Of a stretch of 64,000 bases of DNA, positions 52,863 to 62,369 are shown piece after piece. Each line of letters starts with the position of its first letter. The stretch's first letter is position 1. The translations under genes were made by a program, and so were the position numbers. Source of the stretch: Paenibacillus taichungensis (GTDB lineage Bacteria; Bacillota; Bacilli; Paenibacillales; Paenibacillaceae); contig NZ_QEVW01000002.1 of NCBI RefSeq assembly GCF_003287275.1, positions 177,170 through 241,169 on the forward strand. The letters run 5' to 3'. The notes below the pieces were generated by a model that saw only the letters and a program-made list of their open reading frames with translations, made no database searches and had not been told where the DNA came from.

Positions 52863-53927
52863 ATGCATGTGGAAGTCCGTGATCTGAATAAACATTTCGG
52901 TGATTTTCATGCGGTAAAAGATGTCTCGTTCGATATTGCCAAAGGCCATCTGATCGGTTTGCTGGGGCCCAGCGGAGGTGGGAAAACGTCCATTCTGCGT
53001 ATGCTGGCAGGGCTGGAGAATCCGGGTTCCGGAGAGATTCGTTTTCACGGAAAGGTCGTAAACCATCTGCCTCCGCAGGAGCGGGGAATCGGATTTGTAT
53101 TTCAGAACTATGCCTTGTTCAAACATATGACGGTATTTGATAATATCGCCTTTGGACTCAAGGTAAAAAAGGCCCCCAAAGCCCAGATCCGTGATCGGGT
53201 CATGGAGTTGGTGGAATTGACAGGGTTGAAAGGTTTCGAACAGCGTTATCCACATCAGTTGTCTGGTGGACAGCGGCAGCGTGTCGCTTTTGCCAGAGCA
53301 TTGGCCCCAGAGCCCCAGCTGCTGCTGCTGGATGAACCGTTCGCCGCGATTGATGCCAAGATCCGTCAGGAATTGCGTTCGTGGTTGAGAGAACTGATTG
53401 AACGGGTGGGCATCACTTCGATTTTTGTAACCCATGACCAGGATGAAGCAATTGAAGTTGCCGACGAAATTATGATTATCAGCCAAGGACGGTTGGAGCA
53501 AAAGGGCACACCTTGGGATATTTACAAAAATCCAGAGACCCCTTTTGTGGCTACATTTATCGGGGAATCTACCGTCGTGGAGGATGCTTCACAGCTCAAG
53601 GGCTTCGAACATGCGGTGGAAGGGGAGCGCACCCGTGCGCTGATCCGGCCTGAGTATATCGAAATCGGTTTGAAGAACGAGTTTAGCATGCTATCCGCTA
53701 CTGAAAAGGGTATCGTCAAACACCTTCATTTCCGCGGAAGTGAATGGATGGTGGAAGTGGAAGTTGAGGGCCATAAACTCATTACGTACCGTTCACTGGA
53801 GAAAACAACGCTGCAAGTTGGCCAACAGATCCGGGTACTCGTGCATCGGGCATATCTGTTCAATGATACCCATAGCTGGGTTGTGGAGAACCGATTGAAG
53901 GAAGATCCAATGCCGGTCATCATCTAA
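52863..53927 (+). CDS. cysA: Sulfate ABC transporter ATPase CysA
   Basis: 354 residues. Walker A GPSGGGKTS, signature LSGGQRQRVAFARAL, Walker B LLLLDEPFAAID. A C-terminal regulatory beta domain of about 110 residues (ALIRPEYIEIGL..) follows, as in CysA/MalK-type subunits. It starts one base after cysW. Couples ATP to sulfate import. Confidence 0.94.
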   Translation: MHVEVRDLNKHFGDFHAVKDVSFDIAKGHLIGLLGPSGGGKTSILRMLAGLENPGSGEIRFHGKVVNHLPPQERGIGFVFQNYALFKHMTVFDNIAFGLKVKKAPKAQIRDRVMELVELTGLKGFEQRYPHQLSGGQRQRVAFARALAPEPQLLLLDEPFAAIDAKIRQELRSWLRELIERVGITSIFVTHDQDEAIEVADEIMIISQGRLEQKGTPWDIYKNPETPFVATFIGESTVVEDASQLKGFEHAVEGERTRALIRPEYIEIGLKNEFSMLSATEKGIVKHLHFRGSEWMVEVEVEGHKLITYRSLEKTTLQVGQQIRVLVHRAYLFNDTHSWVVENRLKEDPMPVII

Positions 53928-53981
53928 TTGAAGATCACTTGCTTCAGAAATGTTCTAGAATTTTGGAGAGAGGTGCTGCCC

Positions 53982-55043
53982 ATGCAGACGATGAAGAAGA
54001 AAATCAACCCTTTATACGTTGTCCTCATGCTTCTGCTCGTCTGCATGACCGTTGGATGTAGCAAGCAGGAGGATGCAAGCGGACAGAACGGAACCTCGAC
54101 AGACGACCAATCCAATACATTGGTTATCGGTGCTTACAGTGTAGCCAAAGACGCCGTCGGAGAGTTATTGCCCAAGTTCCAGGCGGAATGGAAAGCCAAG
54201 ACTGGACAGACGGTTCACTTTCAAGAATCCTATGAAGCCTCAGGGACACAAGCAAGAGCCATTGTTGGTGGATTCGAAGCTGATGTTGCGCTTTTGGCGA
54301 TGGAAAGTGATATCGACAAGCTGGTCAAAGCTGATCTGGTCAGCTCCAACTGGAAACAGGCACCAAATGATGGCATGATCACTCGCTCGATCGTTGTTCT
54401 CGGTACAAGAGCAGGCAATCCGCTGGGTATTCGCGATTTTGAAGATTTGACCAAGCCGGGGGTTAAGGTGCTGTATCCTAATCCCAAGACGTCAGGCGGA
54501 GCGCAGTGGGACATTAATGCCATCTATGGTGCAGGGTTGAAGTTGTCTGAGGCGCAAGGGAAGAAAGATCCTGCCGTGGCTAAAGCTTTTCTGGAAAAAG
54601 TACATGAGAATGTCGAGTCACTGGATAAGAGTGGCCGTTCCTCCATGGCGGCTTTCGAATATGGCGTGGGTGATGTTATCGTCACATATGAAAATGAATT
54701 GCTTGCCCGGATTGCGAAGGGTGTAAATTACGACATTGTGGTTCCCAAAAACACAATCCTGATTGAGAATCCGGCGGTTGTCGTGGACAAATATGCGGAT
54801 AAGCATGGCAATCGTGAATTGGCGGAGGCTTTTGTAGCCTATCTAAGTACGTCGGAAGCACAGCGCATTTTTGCCAAGCACGGTTTCCGTTCGGTAGACC
54901 CTGAAGTGTTTGCAGAGACGAAGTCCTCGTTCCCAACGCCTGAAGGTCTGTTCGATATTAACTACCTCGGTGGATGGGACAAAGTACGCAGTACACTGTA
55001 TTCCAAACGAGGCGTATGGTACCAGGTGTTGGCCGGGTTGTAG
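53982..55043 (+). CDS. sbp: Sulfate-binding lipoprotein (Sbp/CysP type)
   Basis: 353 residues, lipoprotein signal with lipobox VGC around residues 23-25. The mature protein has VIGAYSVAKDAVGELLPKFQ, QESYEASGTQARAIVGGFEADVALLA and FLSTSEAQRIF-like YLSTSEAQRIFAKHGFR, which match sulfate-binding proteins. Start 53982 has GAGAGGTG upstream. Here the binding protein is last in the operon; in many operons it is first. Confidence 0.93.
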   Translation: MQTMKKKINPLYVVLMLLLVCMTVGCSKQEDASGQNGTSTDDQSNTLVIGAYSVAKDAVGELLPKFQAEWKAKTGQTVHFQESYEASGTQARAIVGGFEADVALLAMESDIDKLVKADLVSSNWKQAPNDGMITRSIVVLGTRAGNPLGIRDFEDLTKPGVKVLYPNPKTSGGAQWDINAIYGAGLKLSEAQGKKDPAVAKAFLEKVHENVESLDKSGRSSMAAFEYGVGDVIVTYENELLARIAKGVNYDIVVPKNTILIENPAVVVDKYADKHGNRELAEAFVAYLSTSEAQRIFAKHGFRSVDPEVFAETKSSFPTPEGLFDINYLGGWDKVRSTLYSKRGVWYQVLAGL

Positions 55044-55095
55044 GATCGTACGAGCTTCATCTTGGTATTGAATATCAGGAGATTAATTGTCATTC

Positions 55096-55137
55096 AAACC
55101 TTCATTTCACGATACAACGTGATCTGGAGGTTTTTTG
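55096..55137 (+). terminator. Terminator of the cysTWA-sbp operon
   Basis: AACCTTCA and CACG pair with CGTG and TGGAGGTT, followed by six Ts. Confidence 0.8.
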
Positions 55138-55196
55138 CATTGATAGGTAATAATGTTATTTCATTTAAACCCGATAGGTTAAGTTGGAAAAAATCG

Positions 55197-55225
55197 TTGC
55201 AATTTGTCGAATCCTTGCCTATACT
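55197..55225 (+). promoter_or_regulatory. Promoter of the opp operon
   Basis: TTGCAA, a 17-base spacer and TATACT, 41 bases before the oppA start codon. Confidence 0.78.
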
Positions 55226-55266
55226 ATCTAACAGAACGTTAAATTACAGCGAGGGGAAATATCATA

Positions 55267-56874
55267 ATGAAATCGAAAAAAATGTGGCTGTCATTGATGC
55301 TGGTTCTGGTTGTAGCAATCATGAGTGCATGCGGAAGCAGCGGTGACGGAACAAGTTCTTCGTCTAATAACGCAGAAAATACAGCGACAACGGATGATGG
55401 GCAACCGAAAGACGGAGGAAGCATCATTATTGCTGTTCAGGATGATCCTAAAGTGATGAATCCGATCTATGCGGGTGACCGTGTAACGTTGACGATTGAT
55501 CAATCCTTATATGCTCCACTGTTCAATGTGAATGATGGTAAAAAAACGTATGTTCTCGCAGAAAGCGACAGCTTCTCTGATGATCACCTGACGTATACAT
55601 TGAAGCTGAAAGACGGCCTGAAATGGCATGACGGACAGCCTCTGACAGCGGATGATATTGTGTTCACAATGGATAGCATCCTTGATGAGAAACAGCACAG
55701 TTCTTCCCGTAGTCAGTATGTTTTTGATGGCAAACCGGTAAAAGTAACCAAGGTCGATGACCTGACGGTGGAATTCAAATTGCCGGAAGTATCTGCTGCT
55801 TTTGAAGGAGCATTGGTTTCTTTCTCGCCAATCCCTAAACACATTTTCGAAGGCGAAGCCGATATTGAGAAAAGCGACAAAAACAACAACCCGATCGGTT
55901 CCGGTCCGTTCAAGTTCAAGGAATATCGTCCGGGCGAATACGTAACCCTGGAACGTTTTGATGACTACTTTGCTGGCAAAGCTCATCTGGATAGCGTGAC
56001 GTATCGTGTAGCGAAAGACCCAAATGCAGCGAACCTGGCTTTGCAAAACGGCGAGATTCAAATGCGTATGGTCGACACACAGGATTACAACAAATTGAAT
56101 GACACAGGCAAATTCAACATGCTGACTTACCCGGAAGGCCGCTTGCAATACATGGTGTTCAACCTGAACGTGCCTTCGATGCAAAAGAAAGAAGTTCGTC
56201 AAGCCATTGCTTATGCTTTGGATAAAAATGAACTGATCACCGCTTCGTATTCCTCAGCTGATTTTGCTGAACCGGCTCCGTCGATTCTGACACCGGACAC
56301 GCTGTACCAAACGGATGATGTTGAGAAATACGACTACAACGTGGAAAAAGCAAAACAATTGCTGGCTGATGCAGGCGTAAGCAACCTGAAATTGCGTCTT
56401 GCTTACACAAACACCAACAAACCACAAACAAGCCAAGCGCTGTACATTCAGCAAAAGCTGAAAGACGTGGGCATTGAAGTGGAATTGCTGCCGATGGATG
56501 GAACGGCTTATGGTAACCGTACATTGGACATGAACAATACAGACTTTGAATTGTCCTTTGGTGGATACATCATGGGTTATGAGCCGGATGCTTACAAATC
56601 TCTCTTCTTGAGTGATGCGGCATACAACTACTCTCATTACAAAAATGCAGATTTCGACAAGCTGTGGAATGAAGCAGCCGTTCAAATTGACGAAACGAAA
56701 CGTGGCGATTTGTACAAACAAATCCAACAAACTGTAGCAAACGAAATGACTGTATATCCAATCGCCTACACGAAAGCTGTAGTGGCTGTGGATAACACAT
56801 ACGGCGGCGTTGAAGATGCAAATCCGAAACCAGTCGTTATGCTTGAAGATCTGTCCAAAATCTTTAAAAAATAA
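55267..56874 (+). CDS. oppA: Oligopeptide ABC transporter, substrate-binding lipoprotein
   Basis: 535 residues. Lipoprotein signal with lipobox MSAC at about residues 19-22 and a Ser/Thr/Asn-rich linker. Then the SBP_bac_5 family fold: LTYTLKLKDGLKWHDGQPLTADDIVFTMDSI, FKLPEVSAAFEGALVSF, NNPIGSGPFKFKEYRPGEYVTL and RQAIAYALDKNEL. It binds short peptides (or possibly dipeptides or nickel) outside the cell. GAGGGGAAATAT precedes the ATG. Codon bias is strong. An intercistronic hairpin follows. Confidence 0.92.
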   Translation: MKSKKMWLSLMLVLVVAIMSACGSSGDGTSSSSNNAENTATTDDGQPKDGGSIIIAVQDDPKVMNPIYAGDRVTLTIDQSLYAPLFNVNDGKKTYVLAESDSFSDDHLTYTLKLKDGLKWHDGQPLTADDIVFTMDSILDEKQHSSSRSQYVFDGKPVKVTKVDDLTVEFKLPEVSAAFEGALVSFSPIPKHIFEGEADIEKSDKNNNPIGSGPFKFKEYRPGEYVTLERFDDYFAGKAHLDSVTYRVAKDPNAANLALQNGEIQMRMVDTQDYNKLNDTGKFNMLTYPEGRLQYMVFNLNVPSMQKKEVRQAIAYALDKNELITASYSSADFAEPAPSILTPDTLYQTDDVEKYDYNVEKAKQLLADAGVSNLKLRLAYTNTNKPQTSQALYIQQKLKDVGIEVELLPMDGTAYGNRTLDMNNTDFELSFGGYIMGYEPDAYKSLFLSDAAYNYSHYKNADFDKLWNEAAVQIDETKRGDLYKQIQQTVANEMTVYPIAYTKAVVAVDNTYGGVEDANPKPVVMLEDLSKIFKK

Positions 56875-56887
56875 GTTACAAGCCAAT

Positions 56888-56911
56888 AACGCCGGCCGCG
56901 AGGCCGGCGTT
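56888..56911 (+). other. Perfect hairpin between oppA and oppB
   Basis: AACGCCGGCC pairs with GGCCGGCGTT around a GCGA tetraloop of GNRA type. No T-run. Likely an mRNA-stabilising or attenuating element that raises OppA over the permease subunits. Confidence 0.75.
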
Positions 56912-56928
56912 GATTCGGAGGTGCCCAT

Positions 56929-57879
56929 GTGAACAACTATATTGTCCGTAGGATCGCACAAGCGATCCCTCTTCTTTTTGTAATCTCCATCGTATCGTTC
57001 ACCTTGATCAAGCTGGCGCCGGGCGATCCGGTGCTTTCCTTTGTTACCCCGAATATGGGGGCAGAAGATGTGGAGCGTATTCGGCAAAACCTCGGTCTTG
57101 ATCAACCGATGTACGTGCAATATGTCGTATGGCTCAAAAATGTACTGTCTGGCGACCTTGGTTATTCGCTGGTGAACCATCGCCCGGTTGCCGAAATGAT
57201 TGTTGAACGCTTGCCCGCTACATTCGGATTGATGGGGGCATCGCTATTATTGTCTTTGCTGATCTCCATTCCGCTGAGCATGATTGCGGGTTCGCGTCAG
57301 AACAGTCTGTTTGACCGTGGACTCAGCTTAATCTCGTATATCGGGATATCGATTCCTAGCTTCTGGTTCGGTATGATGCTGATCTATTTCTTTGCAGTAG
57401 AGCTGCACTGGTTACCAAGCATGGGTATGCGAACGGTAGGTATGGACTCCGCTTGGGATATAATCAAACACGGCATTTTGCCATGTACCGTATTGACCTT
57501 CATGAACGTATCCGTGTACATGCGGTATATTCGTTCGAATACGATCAGTCAACTGGAAGAGGACTATGTTCAAATTCAGTATGCCTATGGCGCAACCAAA
57601 GGAACGGTACTGCTTCGTCACGTGCTCAAAAATGTACTGCTGCCTGTAATCACCATTCTCGGCATGTCTTTGCCAGAGCTGATTGCGGGAGCGTTTATTA
57701 CGGAGTCCGTTTTCTCATGGCCGGGAATGGGATCTCTCGGGATCTCGGCGGTTCATGGTCTGGATTATCCGATTATTATGGGCATTACGATGATGTCCTC
57801 TGTGCTGCTGGTCGTCGGAAACCTGGTAGCTGATATCTTATATGGCGTGGTAGATCCACGAATCAAGACAACGGGGTGA
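56929..57879 (+). CDS. oppB: Oligopeptide ABC permease OppB/DppB
   Basis: 316 residues. Six membrane segments. Conserved IAQAIPLLFVISIVSFTLIKLAPGDP at the start and the EAA-type loop YVQIQYAYGATKGTVLLRHVLKNVLLP, ending with FSWPGMGSL. GTG start at 56929 with GGAGGTG upstream. Pairs with OppC. Confidence 0.92.
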   Translation: MNNYIVRRIAQAIPLLFVISIVSFTLIKLAPGDPVLSFVTPNMGAEDVERIRQNLGLDQPMYVQYVVWLKNVLSGDLGYSLVNHRPVAEMIVERLPATFGLMGASLLLSLLISIPLSMIAGSRQNSLFDRGLSLISYIGISIPSFWFGMMLIYFFAVELHWLPSMGMRTVGMDSAWDIIKHGILPCTVLTFMNVSVYMRYIRSNTISQLEEDYVQIQYAYGATKGTVLLRHVLKNVLLPVITILGMSLPELIAGAFITESVFSWPGMGSLGISAVHGLDYPIIMGITMMSSVLLVVGNLVADILYGVVDPRIKTTG

Positions 57880-57886
57880 GACAAAA

Positions 57887-58732
57887 ATGAATTCAATGCG
57901 CTGGCGTAATTTACGGACGCAGTTCCGACAGCAGAAACTGGGCCTTGCGGCTGTCATCATATTGGGCATCTTTGTGCTCGCATCCCTGTTTGCGTTTCTG
58001 TCCCCACATGATCCTAATGAAATTGTAGTGATGGAGCGGCTTCAACAGCCAAGTGCAGATCACTGGTTTGGTACGGACGATTACGGACGGGATTATTTGG
58101 CTCGGGCGTTGTACGGAGGACGAGTGTCTCTCGCCGTAGGTTTTCTGTCGATGGCAATCGCCGTTATTGTGGGAACACTCGTAGGTACGGTTAGTGGTTA
58201 TTTTGGCGGCTGGGTAGATAATACGTTGATGCGTATTGTTGATGTGCTCATGTCGATTCCATCCTTCTTTCTGATGCTGATCCTGAACGCATATCTTAAG
58301 CCGGGGATCGGTACGATTATTGTCATTATCGGGGTGCTGAGCTGGATGAATATAGCCCGGATTGTCAGGGCTGAGGCGATGTCGGTCAAGCAGCGGGAAT
58401 ACGTACTTTATGCACGAGTATCGGGTCAAAAGCCTGGCCGAATCATCATGAAGCACATTATTCCCAACATTATTCCAACCATTATTGTCGCAGCAACCAT
58501 CAACATCGCAAGTGCGATTCTGATGGAATCATCGCTAAGCTTCCTCGGACTGGGTGTTAAACAGCCAAACTCTTCTTGGGGCAGCATGTTGAATGACGCA
58601 CAGGGCTTTATTAGTGAAGCGCCATATATGGCGATCTTCCCGGGATTGTTTATTTTGCTGACGGTGCTGTCGTTTAACTTCCTGGGAGATGTGTTCCGCG
58701 TAGCCTTCGAGCCTAAAGCGAACAAGCGATAG
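57887..58732 (+). CDS. oppC: Oligopeptide ABC permease OppC/DppC
   Basis: 281 residues. Six membrane segments, HWFGTDDYGRDYLARALYGGRVSL, the EAA-type loop REYVLYARVSGQKPGRIIMKHIIPN and ESSLSFLGLGVKQPNSSWGSML, typical of OppC/DppC. Seven bases separate it from oppB, with GGGTGAG before the ATG. Confidence 0.93.
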   Translation: MNSMRWRNLRTQFRQQKLGLAAVIILGIFVLASLFAFLSPHDPNEIVVMERLQQPSADHWFGTDDYGRDYLARALYGGRVSLAVGFLSMAIAVIVGTLVGTVSGYFGGWVDNTLMRIVDVLMSIPSFFLMLILNAYLKPGIGTIIVIIGVLSWMNIARIVRAEAMSVKQREYVLYARVSGQKPGRIIMKHIIPNIIPTIIVAATINIASAILMESSLSFLGLGVKQPNSSWGSMLNDAQGFISEAPYMAIFPGLFILLTVLSFNFLGDVFRVAFEPKANKR

Positions 58733-58837
58733 ATAATTGAAGTTGAGTTGATCACGTAGTGTTCCAGTATGTAATTAATCCTTTTAACTTATATATTCAA
58801 AAACCCATATTATGTAAACAGCGGGGTGAATACAACA

Positions 58838-59863
58838 ATGACAGATTTATTATCGGTCAAACAACTGAAAACGTCCTTTGCAACCCGGGAAGGTGAGGTA
58901 CAGTCCGTCCGGGGTGTGAGTTTTACGTTAAAAGAAGGCGAAGTGGTTGGACTGGTCGGCGAGTCCGGCAGTGGAAAAAGTGTAACTGCCCGTTCGCTGA
59001 TTCGGCTGATCCAGTCGCCAGGCCGGATTACGGATGGTCAGATTCTGTTCCGCGGAGAGGATCTGCTGACCAAGTCGGACAATGAACTGCGCAAAATCCG
59101 GGGCAACCGCATCTCGATGATTTTCCAGGACCCGATGACATCACTTAATCCAGTCGTTCGTGTAGGCAAACAGATGACAGAGGTCATTCGTCGTCACCGG
59201 AAAATGGACAAGTTGGCTGCACGCAAGGAAGCAATTGAGTTGCTGCGACAAGTGGGCATTCCTTCCCCGGAAGAACGAATTGATCAATACCCACATGAGT
59301 TTAGCGGGGGCATGAGACAGCGGGTAATGATCGCCATGGCCTTGTCCTGCAAGCCGGAGTTATTGATAGCGGATGAACCGACGACAGCGCTGGATGTGAC
59401 CATTCAGGCACAGATTTTGCAGCTTATGCAGGAACTGAAAGAGTCCACTCAGACGTCCATTCTGATGATTACGCATGACCTTGGTGTTGTTGCTCAGGTC
59501 TGTACCCGAGTGATCGTGATGTACGGTGGACTTATTATGGAAGAGGGACCAGTGGAGCGAATTTTCGCTCATCCGCAGCATCCGTATACTCAGGGATTGC
59601 TGCGCTCCATTCCGAAGCACGGCGAGGAAGGTGGACGCCAGCGGCTGGCAACCATTGAAGGTACACCGCCCAATCTGCTTCATCCACCAACTGGATGTCC
59701 GTTTATGGAACGTTGCCCACACGCCATGGAAGTATGCAAACAGATGCCTGCGTATACCGAGACTGCACCTGGTCATCGAGCGCTATGCTGGTTGCTGGAC
59801 GATGAGGGTCGGGAACAACAACAAGTACAAACAGGAGCATCGTCAGAGGAGGTGGGGCAATGA
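58838..59863 (+). CDS. oppD: Oligopeptide ABC ATPase OppD/DppD
   Basis: 341 residues. Walker [15 protein letters not shown], signature [15 protein letters not shown], Walker [15 protein letters not shown]. The C-terminal oligopeptide-type domain has three conserved Cys ([14 protein letters not shown]). Start 58838 is chosen because GGGGTG lies about 10 bases upstream; a GTG at 58826 sits on that site. Confidence 0.93.
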   Translation: MTDLLSVKQLKTSFATREGEVQSVRGVSFTLKEGEVVGLVGESGSGKSVTARSLIRLIQSPGRITDGQILFRGEDLLTKSDNELRKIRGNRISMIFQDPMTSLNPVVRVGKQMTEVIRRHRKMDKLAARKEAIELLRQVGIPSPEERIDQYPHEFSGGMRQRVMIAMALSCKPELLIADEPTTALDVTIQAQILQLMQELKESTQTSILMITHDLGVVAQVCTRVIVMYGGLIMEEGPVERIFAHPQHPYTQGLLRSIPKHGEEGGRQRLATIEGTPPNLLHPPTGCPFMERCPHAMEVCKQMPAYTETAPGHRALCWLLDDEGREQQQVQTGASSEEVGQ

Positions 59864-60795
59864 GTACAGGGACCGATCAGCGTGAAGTGCTGCTGGACGT
59901 GCGTGGCCTGAAAAAACATTTTCCGGTACGTGGTGCTGGCAAAGGCAAAGACGTCGTGAAAGCCGTGGATAACGTCAGTTTTCATATTCACAAAGGAGAA
60001 ACGTTTGGACTGGTCGGTGAATCCGGCTGTGGCAAATCAACGACTGGACGAAGCATCGTAAGACTTTATGATGTGACGGACGGAAGCATTATGTTTGGCG
60101 GACAGGACGTTGCGAAGATGAATGAACGCCAGTTGAAGCCATTTCGCAAACGGATGCAGACGATTTTTCAGGACCCCTATTCTTCACTAAATCCGGGTAT
60201 GAATGTCCTGCAGATTATTAGTGAACCGATGGAAATTCATAATTATGCTTCCAAGGCAGAGATGAAGGGGCGAGCGCTTGACCTGATGAACCGTGTGGGT
60301 CTGAAGCCAGAGCATGCGGAGCGTTATCCACATGAATTCAGTGGGGGGCAGCGTCAGCGGATTAGTATTGCCCGTGCATTATCGGTGAACCCGGAGTTCA
60401 TTTTGTGTGATGAGCCGTTATCCGCTCTGGATGTGTCCGTACAGGCACAGGTGGTCAATATGCTTGAAGATTTGCAGGCAGAGCTGGGACTGACCTATTT
60501 GTTCATTGCCCATGATCTGTCCATGGTACGTCACATCTCGAACCGAATCGGTGTGATGTATCGCGGTAAGCTGGTGGAAGTAGCACCAACAGAAGAACTG
60601 TACCGTAATCCGGTACATCCGTATACCCAGGCACTGCTGGCGGCAATTCCTGTACCTGATCCAACGGTGCGGAACGTGATGCCGCCGATCTACAGTGGAG
60701 ATACCAACCCATCCGCTCGAGGACGGGATGAAGAACCGGAGTGGATGGAAGTTTCACCAGGACACTTTGTATCCGGCTATCGAGACAGGATATAA
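59860..60795 (+). CDS. oppF: Oligopeptide ABC ATPase OppF/DppF
   Basis: 311 residues. Walker A GESGCGKSTTGRSI, signature FSGGQRQRISIARAL, Walker B FILCDEPLSALDVS, with the C-terminal oligopeptide region PYTQALLAAIPVPDP. It overlaps oppD by 4 bases and ends the operon. OppD and OppF form the ATPase pair. Confidence 0.93.
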   Translation: MSTGTDQREVLLDVRGLKKHFPVRGAGKGKDVVKAVDNVSFHIHKGETFGLVGESGCGKSTTGRSIVRLYDVTDGSIMFGGQDVAKMNERQLKPFRKRMQTIFQDPYSSLNPGMNVLQIISEPMEIHNYASKAEMKGRALDLMNRVGLKPEHAERYPHEFSGGQRQRISIARALSVNPEFILCDEPLSALDVSVQAQVVNMLEDLQAELGLTYLFIAHDLSMVRHISNRIGVMYRGKLVEVAPTEELYRNPVHPYTQALLAAIPVPDPTVRNVMPPIYSGDTNPSARGRDEEPEWMEVSPGHFVSGYRDRI

Positions 60796-60851
60796 TGGAT
60801 TAGAAATATCAATGGAATAATGATATATAGTGACAGGAAGGTGTGAGTTGG

Positions 60852-61298
60852 ATGAGCACTGAGGTTAAGTTGTCCCAAAATACAGCCATTCGGTTGGAAC
60901 AGGCTCGTGGCAAAGGCATGTCGGATGCAGCTTTGTTGGAAGCGATACAAGCCAAAGATGTGACTGCTTTTGATGCCGTGTCTGAGGAGCACTACAGCTA
61001 TGATGATCTTTTCTCCTATGCGGACGAGCATGGCGAAAATCTGGAAGGTGCGGTCAAAGACGGCTACCGGATTACCTTTAACACTCGTGGTGGTCTGGGC
61101 ATCTACTTGGAGAAGTCCTTCGGATTACAGCCAGAGAAAGACTTCACTGTTGGTGAAGGCATCGTAACCGGGTTGAAATTAAAACAGGAGCAGGCCGATG
61201 TGCTGGCAAAACGCCTTGCATCAAACTGGGTGATTACCGAATCCAAAGATGTACCTGAGGGCCAAGAGCTGACGTTGAAGCTGCGGGCTTTGGTTTAA
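60852..61298 (+). CDS. Hypothetical protein
   Basis: 148 residues, acidic, with no membrane segment. The N-terminal 45 residues (IRLEQARGKGMSDAALLEAIQAKD) look helical. The rest alternates strands and helices (GYRITFNTRGGLGIYLEK). A terminator follows the gene. Start 60852 is set by AAGGTGTGAG upstream. I do not recognise the family. Confidence 0.7.
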   Translation: MSTEVKLSQNTAIRLEQARGKGMSDAALLEAIQAKDVTAFDAVSEEHYSYDDLFSYADEHGENLEGAVKDGYRITFNTRGGLGIYLEKSFGLQPEKDFTVGEGIVTGLKLKQEQADVLAKRLASNWVITESKDVPEGQELTLKLRALV

Positions 61299-61306
61299 TG
61301 AAACAA

Positions 61307-61359
61307 CAGACTGTCCCGTTTGCAGTGAATAACTGCGGCGGGATGGTCTTTTTTTTTGC
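61307..61359 (+). terminator. Terminator after the 60852-61298 gene
   Basis: AGAC..TCCCG..TGCAG pairs with CTGC..CGGGA..GTCT, followed by eight or more Ts. Confidence 0.85.
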
Positions 61360-61456
61360 AAAAACAGAGGTGGGAGATTACAATCTACATATCATTTATT
61401 GGATGGAACATGAAATTGGGATGCATTGCTTCCGGGATAGAGAGGGGACTTTCATA

Positions 61457-62236
61457 ATGAATCAGCTAACATTTCTGGGAACCGGGGATGCGATGGGTGT
61501 TCCGCGGGTGTATTGTGATTGTGACGTTTGCACAGAAGCCCGGCTTACGGGGATCAATCGCCGCAAACGTGCTGCTGTTTTGATTCAAAGTGATGGAGAG
61601 CACGAACCTTTCATGATTGACTGCGGACCGGACTGGAGATCACAGATGGAAGACCAGGGGATGCGGATGGTGCAGACGTTGCTGATCACACATGCGCATT
61701 TTGATCACATTGGAGGCTTGCCCGAATGGGCAGATGCGTGCCGCTGGTTGGGTGTAAAAGGACAGTTGTATGCACCACGGGAGGTGATCGCAACCATCCA
61801 GAGTCAATTTCCATGGCTCGGTCGTCATATGAATTTCCTGGAAACGGATGCGAATATCGAGCTCGGTGGATGGAAGGTGCACTCCTGGAAAGTTTGTCAC
61901 GGTCATAATGGCTACTCGTATGCTTATCGATTGGAGCGTGAAGGATACACCTGGGCGTATTGCTCGGATGCCATTGATTTGAAGGCTTCGGAGAAGCAGC
62001 CCTTGTACGGATTGGATCTGTTGATACTCGGAACGAGCTTTGTTCATGAACTTGCGGAATTCTCCACACGCTCGGTGTACGATATGGTTGAGGCGCAGGA
62101 GCTGTTGCAGGAATTGAAGCCGGGCCAGACCTATTTTACACATATGTCTCACGACGTCGATGTACGCCAGAATTATGATCTGGATCAGGGGATTACGTTG
62201 GCACTTACTGGTCTGAAGGTGAAGCTGGGAGAATAG
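61457..62236 (+). CDS. PhnP-like metallo-beta-lactamase-fold hydrolase
   Basis: 259 residues. The metal motif HAHFDH is at residues 79-84, further ligands in SWKVCHGHNGYSY, SDAIDLK and HMSHDVD. A Cys cluster CDCDVC lies at 20-25, a feature of PhnP-type cyclic phosphodiesterases, which bind extra zinc there. The substrate may be a cyclic ribosyl phosphate or other phosphodiester; no phn gene is nearby. Start 61457 has GAGAGGGG upstream. An earlier in-frame start at 61298 would read through the terminator and is unlikely. Confidence 0.85.
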   Translation: MNQLTFLGTGDAMGVPRVYCDCDVCTEARLTGINRRKRAAVLIQSDGEHEPFMIDCGPDWRSQMEDQGMRMVQTLLITHAHFDHIGGLPEWADACRWLGVKGQLYAPREVIATIQSQFPWLGRHMNFLETDANIELGGWKVHSWKVCHGHNGYSYAYRLEREGYTWAYCSDAIDLKASEKQPLYGLDLLILGTSFVHELAEFSTRSVYDMVEAQELLQELKPGQTYFTHMSHDVDVRQNYDLDQGITLALTGLKVKLGE

Positions 62237-62369
62237 GACAACCATGTTAAAAATAAATTCAGAAGAGCGTATCCTTTGCCGGGGGTTCTTCGTTTACATA
62301 GTGTAAGACAATTACAGCAAGTGAATTGAAGCAAGATCAATCAGGAACCAACAAAGGGGGGCCCCAAAC

